The notes below the pieces were generated by a model that had not been told where the DNA came from, did no database searches, and saw only the letters and a program-made list of their open reading frames with translations. A program made the position numbers and the translations under genes. Below are positions 1 through 7,118 of a DNA stretch of 15,096 bases, in pieces (position 1 is the first letter of the stretch; every line of letters begins with the position of its first letter). This DNA comes from Firmicutes bacterium UBA994 (GTDB lineage Bacteria > Bacillota > UBA994): the NCBI GenBank assembly GCA_002292025.1, contig DBBC01000112.1, forward strand, positions 1 through 15,096, given 5' to 3'.

Positions 1-842
1 TCGGGGGTGAAACGCCAGCCGAAACCATAATAGCTATTTCGGCTGACCGGTAGCCCTGTCGTATACATGGCCCGTAAAGTCTCGGCCGTAGCTAGGTTTT
101 CCTGGCCGGTGTAGACACCGCCGTAGGTGAGCAGGTCGTGCACGCAGGAGCGAACCCCTCCGCCCACAACATAGTTGTTGAGCACCGGCCACTTTTGTGC
201 TTCGAACTGGTCGGTAGAACGATGGTGGACGTAAGGGGTGGAGATGTCGGTGAATGATTCCAGAGCGGTCACATCCATAGTGGATCGCGTCATTCCAAGG
301 GGGCGAAGGACGCTCTCCGACATATGGTCAAGGTAAGTGCTCCCCGAGATGGCCTCAATTAGAGCGCCGAGCACCAAGAAAGCGTCATTGCTATAACTGA
401 TGTACTCGCCGGGTGCTCCGAGCATGGGCATAGGTTCATTCGCTAGGAAATCTATATGTTGGGCAAAGGTGATAAGATCTTGCCTGCGGCGCATGGGTGG
501 TAGCCCACTGGTGTGGGATAGAAGATGACGGATTTTGATAGCGGAGACGTCATCCGCTCCCTGCAGTCTAAAGGAGGGCAGGAATTTGGTTGCAGCGTCG
601 TTGAGGGACAAGTGCCCCTGCTCCGCTAGACGCATGACGGCTAAAGCAGTAAAGGACTTGGTTACAGAAGCGGTGCCGAAAATCGTCTCGGGGGTAACAG
701 CGCGCTTCGTTTCTAGGTCCGCCACGCCGAACCCTTGCGCATAGATAACCTCGCCTGCTTGTGCCACGCCGACGCTTAATCCGACAAAAGGCTCCTCATC
801 CATAATACGCGCTATGAATAATTCCAACTTTTCCCACAGCAC
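1..842 (-). CDS. Class C beta-lactamase-like serine hydrolase, partial (3' end beyond the window)
   Basis: About 280 residues are visible, read on the minus strand from a GTG at 842 to the window edge. An AAGGGAGG-type ribosome binding site sits nine bases before the GTG. The serine hydrolase tetrad SVTK is at residues 59-62 (Ser nucleophile, Lys base), the region HLLSHTSGLP at 106-115 is typical of the family, and the second motif YSN is at 150-152. YYGFGWRF near the edge is the usual run-up to the third (HxG/KTG-like) box, which is cut off. There is no signal peptide, so a cytoplasmic esterase, peptidase or amidase is more likely than a true secreted beta-lactamase; the substrate cannot be told. 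The gene starts 31 bases after the acetamidase stop on the same strand, so the two are probably co-transcribed. Confidence 0.9.
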   Translation of the reverse strand, partial: MLWEKLELFIARIMDEEPFVGLSVGVAQAGEVIYAQGFGVADLETKRAVTPETIFGTASVTKSFTALAVMRLAEQGHLSLNDAATKFLPSFRLQGADDVSAIKIRHLLSHTSGLPPMRRRQDLITFAQHIDFLANEPMPMLGAPGEYISYSNDAFLVLGALIEAISGSTYLDHMSESVLRPLGMTRSTMDVTALESFTDISTPYVHHRSTDQFEAQKWPVLNNYVVGGGVRSCVHDLLTYGGVYTGQENLATAETLRAMYTTGLPVSRNSYYGFGWRFTP

Positions 843-873
843 TTCGTTGTTCCTCCCTTGCCGTCGAATGCAG

Positions 874-1794
874 TCACCAAGGCACTTCTAGGCGTCGCAG
901 TGGGTCATGGTCGCCAAGCTTGCGCAGTACCGCTTTGGGCATGGCGAATCGTGCTGTCATTTTTGGGTCAACTACTTGGCAGATGTGTGTTTGGCCTAGG
1001 CAGCTTAGCAACATGCCGGCTTCATTGAGTGAGAGCGACCCGTAGCGCATGACTAAATCTAACATGTCGTTAGCGGATTGTCTGACAGCGACATCTAGGC
1101 TTTCGTGTGAGGCGATGGTGTAGTAGTATTCGTCATCTTCGTGCTGTGGGTTTAAGACGGTCTGACCCTTGAGCACCGTTACTCGCACCGTCACCGTGCC
1201 GGCGCATTCGACGCCCGTCACCATCACTTCGCCGTCCCCCATCAGTGCGTGCAAATCGCCTATAGCCAAAAGCCCTCCCGGCACAAACACGGGCAAGTAA
1301 AGGGTTGTCCCGGCCGTTATACGAGCGTTGTCCATATTGCCGCCGTGCGAACCGGGAACACCGCAGTGCTCAGCTACACCTGCCGGCGCTGTTCCGATTA
1401 CCCCAATCATGGGCTGCAGTCTAGCCGTGATATTACCGGGCAAAATTACGGCGTCGTCAACAAAAGGCAGCAGGCGAACTTCCGGCTGTCGGACGCGGTC
1501 ACCAAAAAGCCCCGCACCGGGAATGGCGGCGACGATTCCTTGCGGCGCTACCTCGATGGACAAAATATCTATGCGCAAACTATCGCCCGGTTCCGCTCCT
1601 TCTAAATACAATGGACCGGTAGCGGGATTGACGCGGCTCCAATCGAGGCTGGACAGCGTCTGGTCGGACGAATTCACCTGCCCGCCAAAAGCATCTAACG
1701 TCTCAAAGGCGACCGTAGCTCCCGAGGATACACTTAAAGCAGGCGGGTGGCGCTTGTCGAATGTGTAGATCACGCGGCTGGTTCCAATGCGCAT
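874..1794 (-). CDS. Acetamidase/formamidase family protein
   Basis: A 306-residue protein of the FmdA/AmdA family, which hydrolyses small amides such as acetamide or formamide to the acid and ammonia. Family landmarks are visible: PMIGVIGTAP at 128-137, the block VPGSHGGNMDN at 146-156 with a conserved His, and GDLHALMGDGE at 179-189. The length is that of the family. The ATG is preceded by AGGGGGGATTTCGC, a good ribosome binding site. It is the first gene of a minus-strand pair with the serine hydrolase downstream. It looks cytoplasmic, with no signal sequence or membrane segment. The exact substrate is not shown by the sequence; bacterial members range over formamide, acetamide and related amides. 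Confidence 0.93.
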   Translation of the reverse strand: MRIGTSRVIYTFDKRHPPALSVSSGATVAFETLDAFGGQVNSSDQTLSSLDWSRVNPATGPLYLEGAEPGDSLRIDILSIEVAPQGIVAAIPGAGLFGDRVRQPEVRLLPFVDDAVILPGNITARLQPMIGVIGTAPAGVAEHCGVPGSHGGNMDNARITAGTTLYLPVFVPGGLLAIGDLHALMGDGEVMVTGVECAGTVTVRVTVLKGQTVLNPQHEDDEYYYTIASHESLDVAVRQSANDMLDLVMRYGSLSLNEAGMLLSCLGQTHICQVVDPKMTARFAMPKAVLRKLGDHDPLRRLEVPW

Positions 1795-2090
1795 GCGAAA
1801 TCCCCCCTAGATTGTAGTAGTCACTCTATTCGCCGCAGTTGCGACAAATCCCTGTGTTCATGTGCCTAGCTTGCCTAGGCGTTTTGTCGCCCTGAGCCTA
1901 AGCCGCAGTCTCCGGTCACTGCGTAGCTGATTCGGCTATAGCGCAGTTATAGTTTGCAGGATACTTGGCCTGCCTAAAGAACGTATAACTCAGGATTAGG
2001 ACTGCGGCCTGCAAACCATTGCTCCTGTTACTACCTCTATTTCTTTGGACGCAAGCAACGTACGAAGGCAAGAAGAAAGGGGAAGAGGGC
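1795..2090. other. Divergent intergenic region with nested inverted repeats
   Basis: This 296-base stretch separates the acetamidase (minus) from the lipoprotein (plus), so it should hold both promoters. Two structures are visible. The first has outer arms GCGACAAA (1841-1848) and TTTGTCGC (1883-1890) enclosing an inner stem GCCTAG (1864-1869) / CTAGGC (1875-1880). The second is a perfect 9-bp inverted repeat, GTTTGCAGG (1952-1960) and CCTGCAAAC (2008-2016). TATAAC at 1984-1989 could be a plus-strand -10, but no convincing -35 lies in front of it. No credible small gene was found. Confidence 0.5.
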
Positions 2091-2789
2091 ATGAGATTGT
2101 TGCTCTTGTCTGTGTTGTTAATCCTGATGGTTGGATGCCAAGCGCGAGAACCTGTTCGTCAGCCGGAGACAAGGCCACAGCCAGTGGTGGAGGCGGTAGC
2201 CTTGCCCGCACCTGCCTTTATCGGGGAACGCAGCTTAGAAGCGGCTTTGGCCGGGCGAATCTCGCACCGAACATTTGCCGACCGCCCGCTAACTAAGGAG
2301 GCGTTAGCCCAGATGCTGTGGGCAATGCAGGGTGAAGCAGTTGACGCGCGTACCGGCGCCACGCGCACAGCCCCGTCAGCCGGTGCTACACATCCGCTCA
2401 CGGTTTATGTGGTCGTGCGTAACGTTGCAGGCGTCGAGTCTGGCATCTACGTCTACCTGCAGCATAACCACAGCCTGCGTCTTAGACAGCACGGGGAATT
2501 TGCCGCACCACTGACCGCGGCGGCGCTCAACCAAGATTCTATCGCCCAAGCACCGGTGAACTTTGTGCTGGTCGCCGAGTATGCGCGTACCACAGGGCGT
2601 TATGGAGAGCGCGGACGCCGCTATGTGTACATGGAGGTAGGCCACGCTACACAGAACCTTCTGCTGCAGGCGGAAGTTCTGGGTCTCGATACCGTAGCTA
2701 TTGGAGCCTTCCACGACGATCGCGTTGCCGCAGTTCTTGGCACACAACTAGCGCCGCTAATGATTGTGCCCACAGGTTTTGCGCGCTAG
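2091..2789 (+). CDS. Lipoprotein with SagB-type nitroreductase domain
   Basis: 232 residues. The start at 2091 follows GAAAGGGGAAGAGGGC and gives a compact lipoprotein signal: one Arg, a hydrophobic stretch, then MVGC with Cys16 as the lipidation site. The reading frame is open further upstream to 2019, but that would bury the signal. A Pro-rich linker is followed by an FMN-dependent nitroreductase-fold domain of the SagB/ThcOx type: RISHRTFADRPLT, then RTAPSAGATHPL, then GHATQNLLLQAEVLGLDTV with AIGAFHD. SagB enzymes oxidise azolines in peptide toxin synthesis, but no cyclodehydratase or precursor peptide is present here, so this is a stand-alone member of unknown substrate. The predicted location, outside the membrane, is unusual for a flavin oxidoreductase. 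Confidence 0.87.
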   Translation: MRLLLLSVLLILMVGCQAREPVRQPETRPQPVVEAVALPAPAFIGERSLEAALAGRISHRTFADRPLTKEALAQMLWAMQGEAVDARTGATRTAPSAGATHPLTVYVVVRNVAGVESGIYVYLQHNHSLRLRQHGEFAAPLTAAALNQDSIAQAPVNFVLVAEYARTTGRYGERGRRYVYMEVGHATQNLLLQAEVLGLDTVAIGAFHDDRVAAVLGTQLAPLMIVPTGFAR

Positions 2790-2800
2790 CGGGCGACGTG

Positions 2801-2820
2801 GGGGACGGGTACTTTTGTCC
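2801..2820 (+). repeat. Copy of the GGGACGGGTRCTTTTGTCC repeat (right part only)
   Basis: GGGACGGGTACTTTTGTCC at 2802-2820 matches 7126-7144 at 18 of 19 positions. Here the left arm (GACAAAAG) is missing, so no full hairpin forms. It lies 12 bases after the lipoprotein stop codon, within the gap before the alkylation repair gene. Confidence 0.7.
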
Positions 2821-2912
2821 GAATGACAGGGAGCAGTCTACTGATTAAGTGGGACAATGTAAGACATAAGTCCATGTCACGCCAACTAAAGACGATAATA
2901 GGGGGATATACG

Positions 2913-3620
2913 GTGAACGCTAATGAGGTGCTACAAGAGCTGGCAGCACTAGGCACAGAGCGAACTAAAAAGGTCTATACTCAGAACGGAGCTAGAGAAC
3001 CGCTATTTGGTGTGGCTACCGGGGCGATGAAGCCTTTGGTAAAAAGAATAAAGAAGAACCAAGCACTGGCCGAGGAGCTCTACGCTACCGGTAATTACGA
3101 TGCCATGTATCTGGCCGGTATGGTTGCCGACGCCAAAACGATGACGGCTGCAGATTTTGACCGCTGGATAGAAGGCGCCTATTTTTATATGATTTCCGAT
3201 TTTATCGTCGCCGTGACATTGGCCGATACAGGTATAGCCCAAGCTGTGTCCGACCGATGGATAGCCTCGGGTCAGGAACTCTACGTTTCAGCCGGCTACA
3301 GCTGCTACTGTTGGCTGCTAGGGAACCGTAAAGACGCTGAGTTCGACAAGGGGAAGCTCGAGGCCATGCTCGATACTGTGCGGGACACAATCCACACAAG
3401 TCCATACCGAGCTCAATACGCCATGAACAACTTCGTGCAGACCGTGGGCATTTCCTATTTGCCGTTGCACGAAAAAGCGCTAGCGGTTGCTAAAGCGATA
3501 GGTAGCGTTGAGGTCCGGCGTGGCAGCACTAGGCTCAGTGTGCCTATCGCGGCAGAAGAAATCGAGAAGGCGGCGGCGAAGGGGCGGCTCGGCTTTAAGC
3601 GCAAGTATCTCAGATGTTAG
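2913..3620 (+). CDS. DNA alkylation repair (AlkD-like) family protein
   Basis: 235 residues, taken from a GTG at 2913 that has AGGGGGAT seven bases upstream; the resulting N-terminus (VNANEVLQELAALGTE) matches the usual start of the family, whereas an upstream ATG at 2823 adds 30 unrelated residues. The family is built from HEAT-like helical repeats and includes AlkD, a glycosylase for 3-methyl- and 7-methylpurines. Landmarks are the FGVATGAMKPL block at 32-42, AEELYATGNYDAMYLAGM at 53-70, AYFYMISDF at 89-97, and the basic C-terminus GRLGFKRKYLRC. The 89-97 segment does not show the Trp-Asp pair I remember from active AlkD, although an Asp is kept, so glycosylase activity should not be assumed. 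It is convergent with the ABC exporter. Confidence 0.85.
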   Translation: MNANEVLQELAALGTERTKKVYTQNGAREPLFGVATGAMKPLVKRIKKNQALAEELYATGNYDAMYLAGMVADAKTMTAADFDRWIEGAYFYMISDFIVAVTLADTGIAQAVSDRWIASGQELYVSAGYSCYCWLLGNRKDAEFDKGKLEAMLDTVRDTIHTSPYRAQYAMNNFVQTVGISYLPLHEKALAVAKAIGSVEVRRGSTRLSVPIAAEEIEKAAAKGRLGFKRKYLRC

Positions 3621-3630
3621 GAAAGGACAG

Positions 3631-3664
3631 GGGGGACTGTCCCCGGCGTCCACATGCGTCCCCC
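3631..3664. terminator. G-rich inverted repeats between convergent genes (possible terminator)
   Basis: GGGGACTGTCCCC at 3632-3644 is a perfect palindrome around one T. A second GTCCCCC at 3658-3664 can pair instead with GGGGGAC at 3631-3637. The site lies ten bases after the stop of the alkylation repair gene and before the 3' end of the convergent exporter gene, where a bidirectional terminator is expected. No T run follows, so the terminator role is inferred from position. The same kind of G-rich hairpin recurs at 9747-9770. Confidence 0.45.
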
Positions 3665-3708
3665 TGCATCCCGCAGGTGCCCGCTACGCCGGCAGGACCT
3701 TAGCTGAA

Positions 3709-5457
3709 CTACATCGGCTGATTGAATGTGGCCGATTCCATTTGTACTCGACAGAGACGGCTGTATAGACCGCCACTGCTGATTAGCGCTTCGTGTTTAC
3801 CTTGTTCTACGATTTTCCCGTCTTCCAGCACGAGGATAATATCGGCGCGCTTTACCGTCGATAGGCGATGGGCAATCACCACAATAGTGCGGCTTCCTGC
3901 GAGGGCATTAATTGCACCTTGTATCTGCGCCTCGGTCTCTACATCGACTGAAGCTGTGGCTTCATCGAGGATCAGAATAGGCGAGTTGCGCAGCACCGCC
4001 CGAGCTATGGCAAGGCGCTGCTTTTGCCCGCCGGAGAGCTTCATACCTCTTTCTCCGATGGCGGTGTCATACCCAAGCGGGGTGGCCATAATAAATTCGT
4101 GCGCATGGGCAATCTTGGCGGCACGAACGACATCCTCTGTGGTTGCATTTTCGATGCCGTAGGCGATGTTCGCGCCAATGGTGCCATTGAACAAAAAGAC
4201 GTCCTGCAGCACCACCGAGATTTGTTCGCGTAGCGAGGCAAGGGTGATGTCACGGATATCGTGTCCGTCGAGCAGAATGCGCCCCTCTCTCGGGGCATAA
4301 AATCGAGCAATTAAGCTGATAATCGAGGTTTTGCCTACTCCGGTAGGACCAACGAGGGCAATCATCTGGCCTGGCCTAGCCTCAAAACTGATGTCTTCGA
4401 GCACCCGCTGGTTATCTTGGTAGCCGAAAGAGACCATGTCGAAGGTAATATGCCCCGTGCCCTTCGGCAAAGCAATCGCCTCAGGCTTGTCGTGAATATC
4501 CGGAGGGGTATCGAGAACCTTGAACACCCTCTCTCCACCGGCTAAAGCCCGTTGTATGTCTTCCATCAGGCGGGCCATGGCGGTAATGGGGTGATAAAAG
4601 AGGTTCAGGTACAGCATGAACGCTACAATATCACTGCCGCGCATTGTTCCTTGCAAGGCCAACATGCCGCCAAAAAACACAACTATCACCAATCCTAAAG
4701 ACGTCAAAAACTCAATGGTAGGGTGAAAGACCGCGTTTAGCCGCAAGGCAACGAGAATGGCATTGACGTGATGCTGCGCCTTTTCGTTAACTTTCGCGCG
4801 TTCCTGCGCCTGCTTGTTAAATATTTGAATTTCCTTAAGTCCGGAGAGGTTGTCCTGCAGCAGCGCATTCAGCTCCGCAATTCTCTTTTGTGCTAACACG
4901 AAATTTGGGCGAACTCTGTGCGCGTAAAGACGAGTTGCTAAGATCAAGAGCGGAACCGGTATCAGGGTTAGGGCAGCCAGAGTAGGGTTCATGCTAAACA
5001 AGATGGCCGAGACCCCAACCAAGACCAAAACATTAGTCGTCATCTCAGGGATGGCATGAGCAATCAATGATTCGAATGTGTCCACGTCATTGATAGTGAT
5101 GGACATGAGTTGGCCTGTCTGTTTGTCTTGGAAGAAACCCATCGAAAGTTTCTGTAGATGGTCGTATACCTTGGTGCGCATGTTAGCCACCAGTCGCCAC
5201 GAACCCACGTGCGACATGTAACTGGCTAAGAATCTAAACACTATTTTGACCGAGTATAGAGCCAGCAGACCCAGAGCAATAGGCCGCAGTCGCTCCATGC
5301 TCAGCATCCCCTCGGTTTCGACGAGGTGCAGCATGCGACGTACCAGTTGAGGTGCGATAAGGTCTAGCCCTGTCAGTGCCAGAACAGCCAAAGCCGTAAT
5401 CAACAAATAGTGCCAGTACGGCTTGGCTTCGTAGAAAAGCCGGCGCAAAAAAATCAT
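3709..5457 (-). CDS. ABC exporter, fused membrane and ATPase domains (MsbA/LmrA type)
   Basis: 582 residues, full length for a type-I half exporter that works as a dimer. The transmembrane domain spans roughly 1-310 with six likely helices, including the family segment GFFQDKQTGQLMSITINDV near 107-125. The nucleotide-binding domain follows: Walker A GPTGVGKT 370-377, Q-loop Gln418, signature LSGGQ 474-478, Walker B ILILDEAT 494-501 with catalytic Glu499, and switch His530. All catalytic residues are present. The ATG is preceded by TTGGAGGCATGCA, a strong ribosome binding site. Its promoter lies at 5488-5516. Substrate is unknown; lipid, drug or peptide are all possible. No second half-transporter is adjacent, which favours a homodimer. 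Confidence 0.95.
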   Translation of the reverse strand: MIFLRRLFYEAKPYWHYLLITALAVLALTGLDLIAPQLVRRMLHLVETEGMLSMERLRPIALGLLALYSVKIVFRFLASYMSHVGSWRLVANMRTKVYDHLQKLSMGFFQDKQTGQLMSITINDVDTFESLIAHAIPEMTTNVLVLVGVSAILFSMNPTLAALTLIPVPLLILATRLYAHRVRPNFVLAQKRIAELNALLQDNLSGLKEIQIFNKQAQERAKVNEKAQHHVNAILVALRLNAVFHPTIEFLTSLGLVIVVFFGGMLALQGTMRGSDIVAFMLYLNLFYHPITAMARLMEDIQRALAGGERVFKVLDTPPDIHDKPEAIALPKGTGHITFDMVSFGYQDNQRVLEDISFEARPGQMIALVGPTGVGKTSIISLIARFYAPREGRILLDGHDIRDITLASLREQISVVLQDVFLFNGTIGANIAYGIENATTEDVVRAAKIAHAHEFIMATPLGYDTAIGERGMKLSGGQKQRLAIARAVLRNSPILILDEATASVDVETEAQIQGAINALAGSRTIVVIAHRLSTVKRADIILVLEDGKIVEQGKHEALISSGGLYSRLCRVQMESATFNQPM

Positions 5458-5487
5458 TGCATGCCTCCAAAAAATGCTTCCATGGTC

Positions 5488-5516
5488 ATCATAATGATGC
5501 GCCGGCAGCAGGTCAA
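5488..5516 (-). promoter_or_regulatory. Sigma-A-type promoter for the ABC exporter
   Basis: On the minus strand, TTGACC (5516-5511) and TATGAT (5493-5488) are separated by exactly 17 bases, each differing from the housekeeping consensus at one position. The predicted transcript start near 5480 leaves a leader of roughly 23 bases containing the GGAGG of the exporter. Confidence 0.72.
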
Positions 5517-5523
5517 TACCCTT

Positions 5524-5540
5524 CTATAATAGAATTATAG
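5524..5540 (+). promoter_or_regulatory. -10 element inside a perfect inverted repeat, before the nitroreductase
   Basis: CTATAAT-AGA-ATTATAG is a perfect 7-bp inverted repeat, and its left half holds TATAAT (5525-5530), a consensus -10 for the plus strand. No good -35 is found 16-18 bases upstream, so the promoter may need an activator, or the -10 match may be chance in an AT-rich patch. It ends 28 bases before the nitroreductase ATG. Confidence 0.45.
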
Positions 5541-5568
5541 GGCAACACATACGAGGAGGTAAGTCATT

Positions 5569-6147
5569 ATGAACGTAAGCCAAGCTATTAGCGCTAGGCG
5601 CAGTATCCGCAAGTTTCACGACACGCCGGTAGCGCGCGAGTTAATTGAGCAGGTCTTGCAAGCCGCGTGTCTCGCGCCGTCAGGCAAAAACAGGCAGCCG
5701 TGGCACTTCACTGTGCTGCAGGGGGCCAAGAAAGACACGCTAGTAGATGCTATTGAAGCTGCAGCCGCCCAAAACATGACCGAACTAGAACTGCAAGCGA
5801 GCGGTGCCTTACGGACCACAAAAGTCATGCGCGAGGCACCCGTGTGCATTTATGTGCATAACCCTCAGTTCGCGTTGCAGGGTGAACACAGCAAGGCGGA
5901 CAATTACAGAATGAGGGTAGATACGCAAAGCGTAGGCGCAGCCATACAAAATATGCTCCTCCGTGCTGAGGAACTAGGGCTCGGCACGCTATGGATCTGC
6001 AATGTCTTCTATGCCGAGCGGGAAATCGCAGCTTTCCTAGGGCGCACCGATATGCTAATTGCCGCCGTAGCCATAGGCTACGCCGATGAATCTCCAGCCG
6101 CACGCCCACGCAAACCCCTCAGCGAAGTAACTACTTGGCTGGAGTGA
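5569..6147 (+). CDS. Nitroreductase family protein (FMN-dependent oxidoreductase)
   Basis: 192 residues. The N-terminus ISARRSIRKFHDTPV and the block APSGKNRQPWHF at 36-47 are the FMN-phosphate binding signature of the family. VGAAIQNMLLRAEELGLGT and the closing AVAIGYADE match its second half. Members are homodimers using NAD(P)H and FMN to reduce nitroaromatics, quinones or enones; the physiological substrate is not evident. AGGAGG lies nine bases before the ATG. The gene is divergent from the ABC exporter and convergent with the acetyltransferase. No ferredoxin-like extension is present. It is unlike the lipoprotein nitroreductase at 2091 in both motifs and location: this one looks cytoplasmic. 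Confidence 0.93.
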   Translation: MNVSQAISARRSIRKFHDTPVARELIEQVLQAACLAPSGKNRQPWHFTVLQGAKKDTLVDAIEAAAAQNMTELELQASGALRTTKVMREAPVCIYVHNPQFALQGEHSKADNYRMRVDTQSVGAAIQNMLLRAEELGLGTLWICNVFYAEREIAAFLGRTDMLIAAVAIGYADESPAARPRKPLSEVTTWLE

Positions 6148-6176
6148 AGCAAAAGGGACGGAGCCTTTTGCTTCAC
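6144..6176. terminator. Perfect 13-bp hairpin spanning two convergent stop codons
   Basis: GTGAAGCAAAAGG (6144-6156), loop GACGGAG, then CCTTTTGCTTCAC (6164-6176). The TGA of the nitroreductase (6145-6147) and the TGA of the acetyltransferase (minus strand, 6175-6173) both lie inside the arms. A bidirectional terminator fits the convergent position. The same sequence recurs in reverse orientation at 7584-7633, so it is also a copy of a local repeat. Confidence 0.7.
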
Positions 6177-6772
6177 GATTGTCTCCACGCCATGTTGTGT
6201 GCGCCGAACGTCTGGCCGAAGAGGCGCATCTTTCGCGTGGATTCAATCTTGAAGCCGTTCCGCTCGTAGAACTTTAGTCCGCGGTGATTGTCAATGCTAA
6301 CTCCCAACGTTACTTTGGCGTATTTTCCGCATACTTCCCCGAGCAGGGCAGCGCCAATACCTAGGCTCCGATGACCCGGCGCAACACACAAGTTGTTTAT
6401 GTAGAACTCTCTCTCCCCGACGGATTTGACAAAAACGTGATGCATGAACGCCGCCACCAAACCGGCGCGCAGTGCCTGAAAAAGACTTAGCGCCTGCAGG
6501 TAATCGCGCCCACACTCTCGCTCAATCAGCCGGTCTTGCGCGGCGTCAAAGCCTGCCAACAAACCGACAACTTCACCGTTGTGCTTGGCGCACAGGATGT
6601 ACTTATGGCTGAAATGGTTGTGGTCCATGCGGATAAGACGCCGCAGGGCCGGTAGTGTTTGTTTTTCCCCGCCAAAAAAGACACCCATTACGGGGTCGGT
6701 TATGTAGAATAGCCGTGCGGCCTTGTCAACGTCGTCAGCGGCGAGGTCAAACGGCGTAATCGTGACCTGCAA
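6173..6772 (-). CDS. GNAT family N-acetyltransferase
   Basis: 199 residues. The start is set by the ribosome binding site: AGGAGG occupies 6786-6781, which overlaps a possible GTG at 6781 and lies eight bases before a TTG at 6772, so the TTG is preferred. Acetyl-CoA-binding motif A is INNLCVAPGHRSLGIGAALL, with the R-x-x-G-x-G turn at about 135-140; motif B follows as GVSIDNHRGLKFYERNGF. The protein should transfer an acetyl group from acetyl-CoA to an amine, but the acceptor is unknown. It is convergent with the nitroreductase, with its stop codon inside the shared hairpin. The gene remnant at 6854-7117 lies upstream on the same strand. Confidence 0.9.
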   Translation of the reverse strand: MQVTITPFDLAADDVDKAARLFYITDPVMGVFFGGEKQTLPALRRLIRMDHNHFSHKYILCAKHNGEVVGLLAGFDAAQDRLIERECGRDYLQALSLFQALRAGLVAAFMHHVFVKSVGEREFYINNLCVAPGHRSLGIGAALLGEVCGKYAKVTLGVSIDNHRGLKFYERNGFKIESTRKMRLFGQTFGAHNMAWRQS

Positions 6773-6853
6773 TGTCGGCACCTCCTGTCATTGGTAAGCT
6801 TTGTGTCGAGGACCGATGGAGACGAAACAGTGCAAACAGCAAAAGAAACGAGT

Positions 6854-7117
6854 TCAGTCTCCCCTTTCAAGGGGTAAGGTGGTGCAGCGAAATGACCCGG
6901 GTAGTTTGGCGACCTCTGAATAGTCGACCAATATGGGCTCTATACTTTTGGCTGCCAGCAAGGCTGCTAATCTTTGGCTCGTTTCTTGCATTACTACCTT
7001 GCGCGGAGAAAGCGCGAAAGTGTTTATTTCCACGTTTGCCGCTTCCTCGTCCGTGGTTTCAATTAAGTCGAAATGGCGTTCCAGCCAAGTAAGACTCGCT
7101 CGAGTGAAGCTCCTGTA
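6854..7117 (-). pseudogene. C-terminal remnant of a DDAH/amidinotransferase-family gene
   Basis: About 87 residues on the minus strand resemble the last third of dimethylargininase-like amidinotransferases: NVEINTFALSPRKVVM, then a segment matching the usual ARGIEVIEVDYSE pattern, then SFRCTTLPLERGD with the Cys that is catalytic in the family. Intact members are about 250-300 residues, so roughly two thirds are missing. Homology begins at Tyr (codon 7117-7115), directly beside the repeat hairpin at 7119-7144. The frame stays open to a GTG at 7153, but that start has no ribosome binding site and would translate the repeat. No N-terminal portion was recognised upstream to 7222. The family assignment rests on recognised motifs, not a search. 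Confidence 0.65.
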
Positions 7118-7118
7118 A

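Noticed and set aside
1249..1768. Two plus-strand open frames opposite the acetamidase gene
   Set aside because: They are antisense shadows; the minus-strand protein has full family motifs and a ribosome binding site, and these products resemble nothing.
2019..2090. Longer start for the SagB-type lipoprotein
   Set aside because: It would place the lipoprotein signal internally; the ATG at 2091 has a good ribosome binding site and leaves the Cys at residue 16.
2091..2789. A thiazole/oxazole peptide toxin cluster around the SagB-type gene
   Set aside because: No cyclodehydratase, no YcaO protein and no precursor peptide could be found on either side.
6772..7092. Plus-strand 106-residue open frame
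   Set aside because: It runs antisense to the amidinotransferase remnant and has no homology signal or ribosome binding site.
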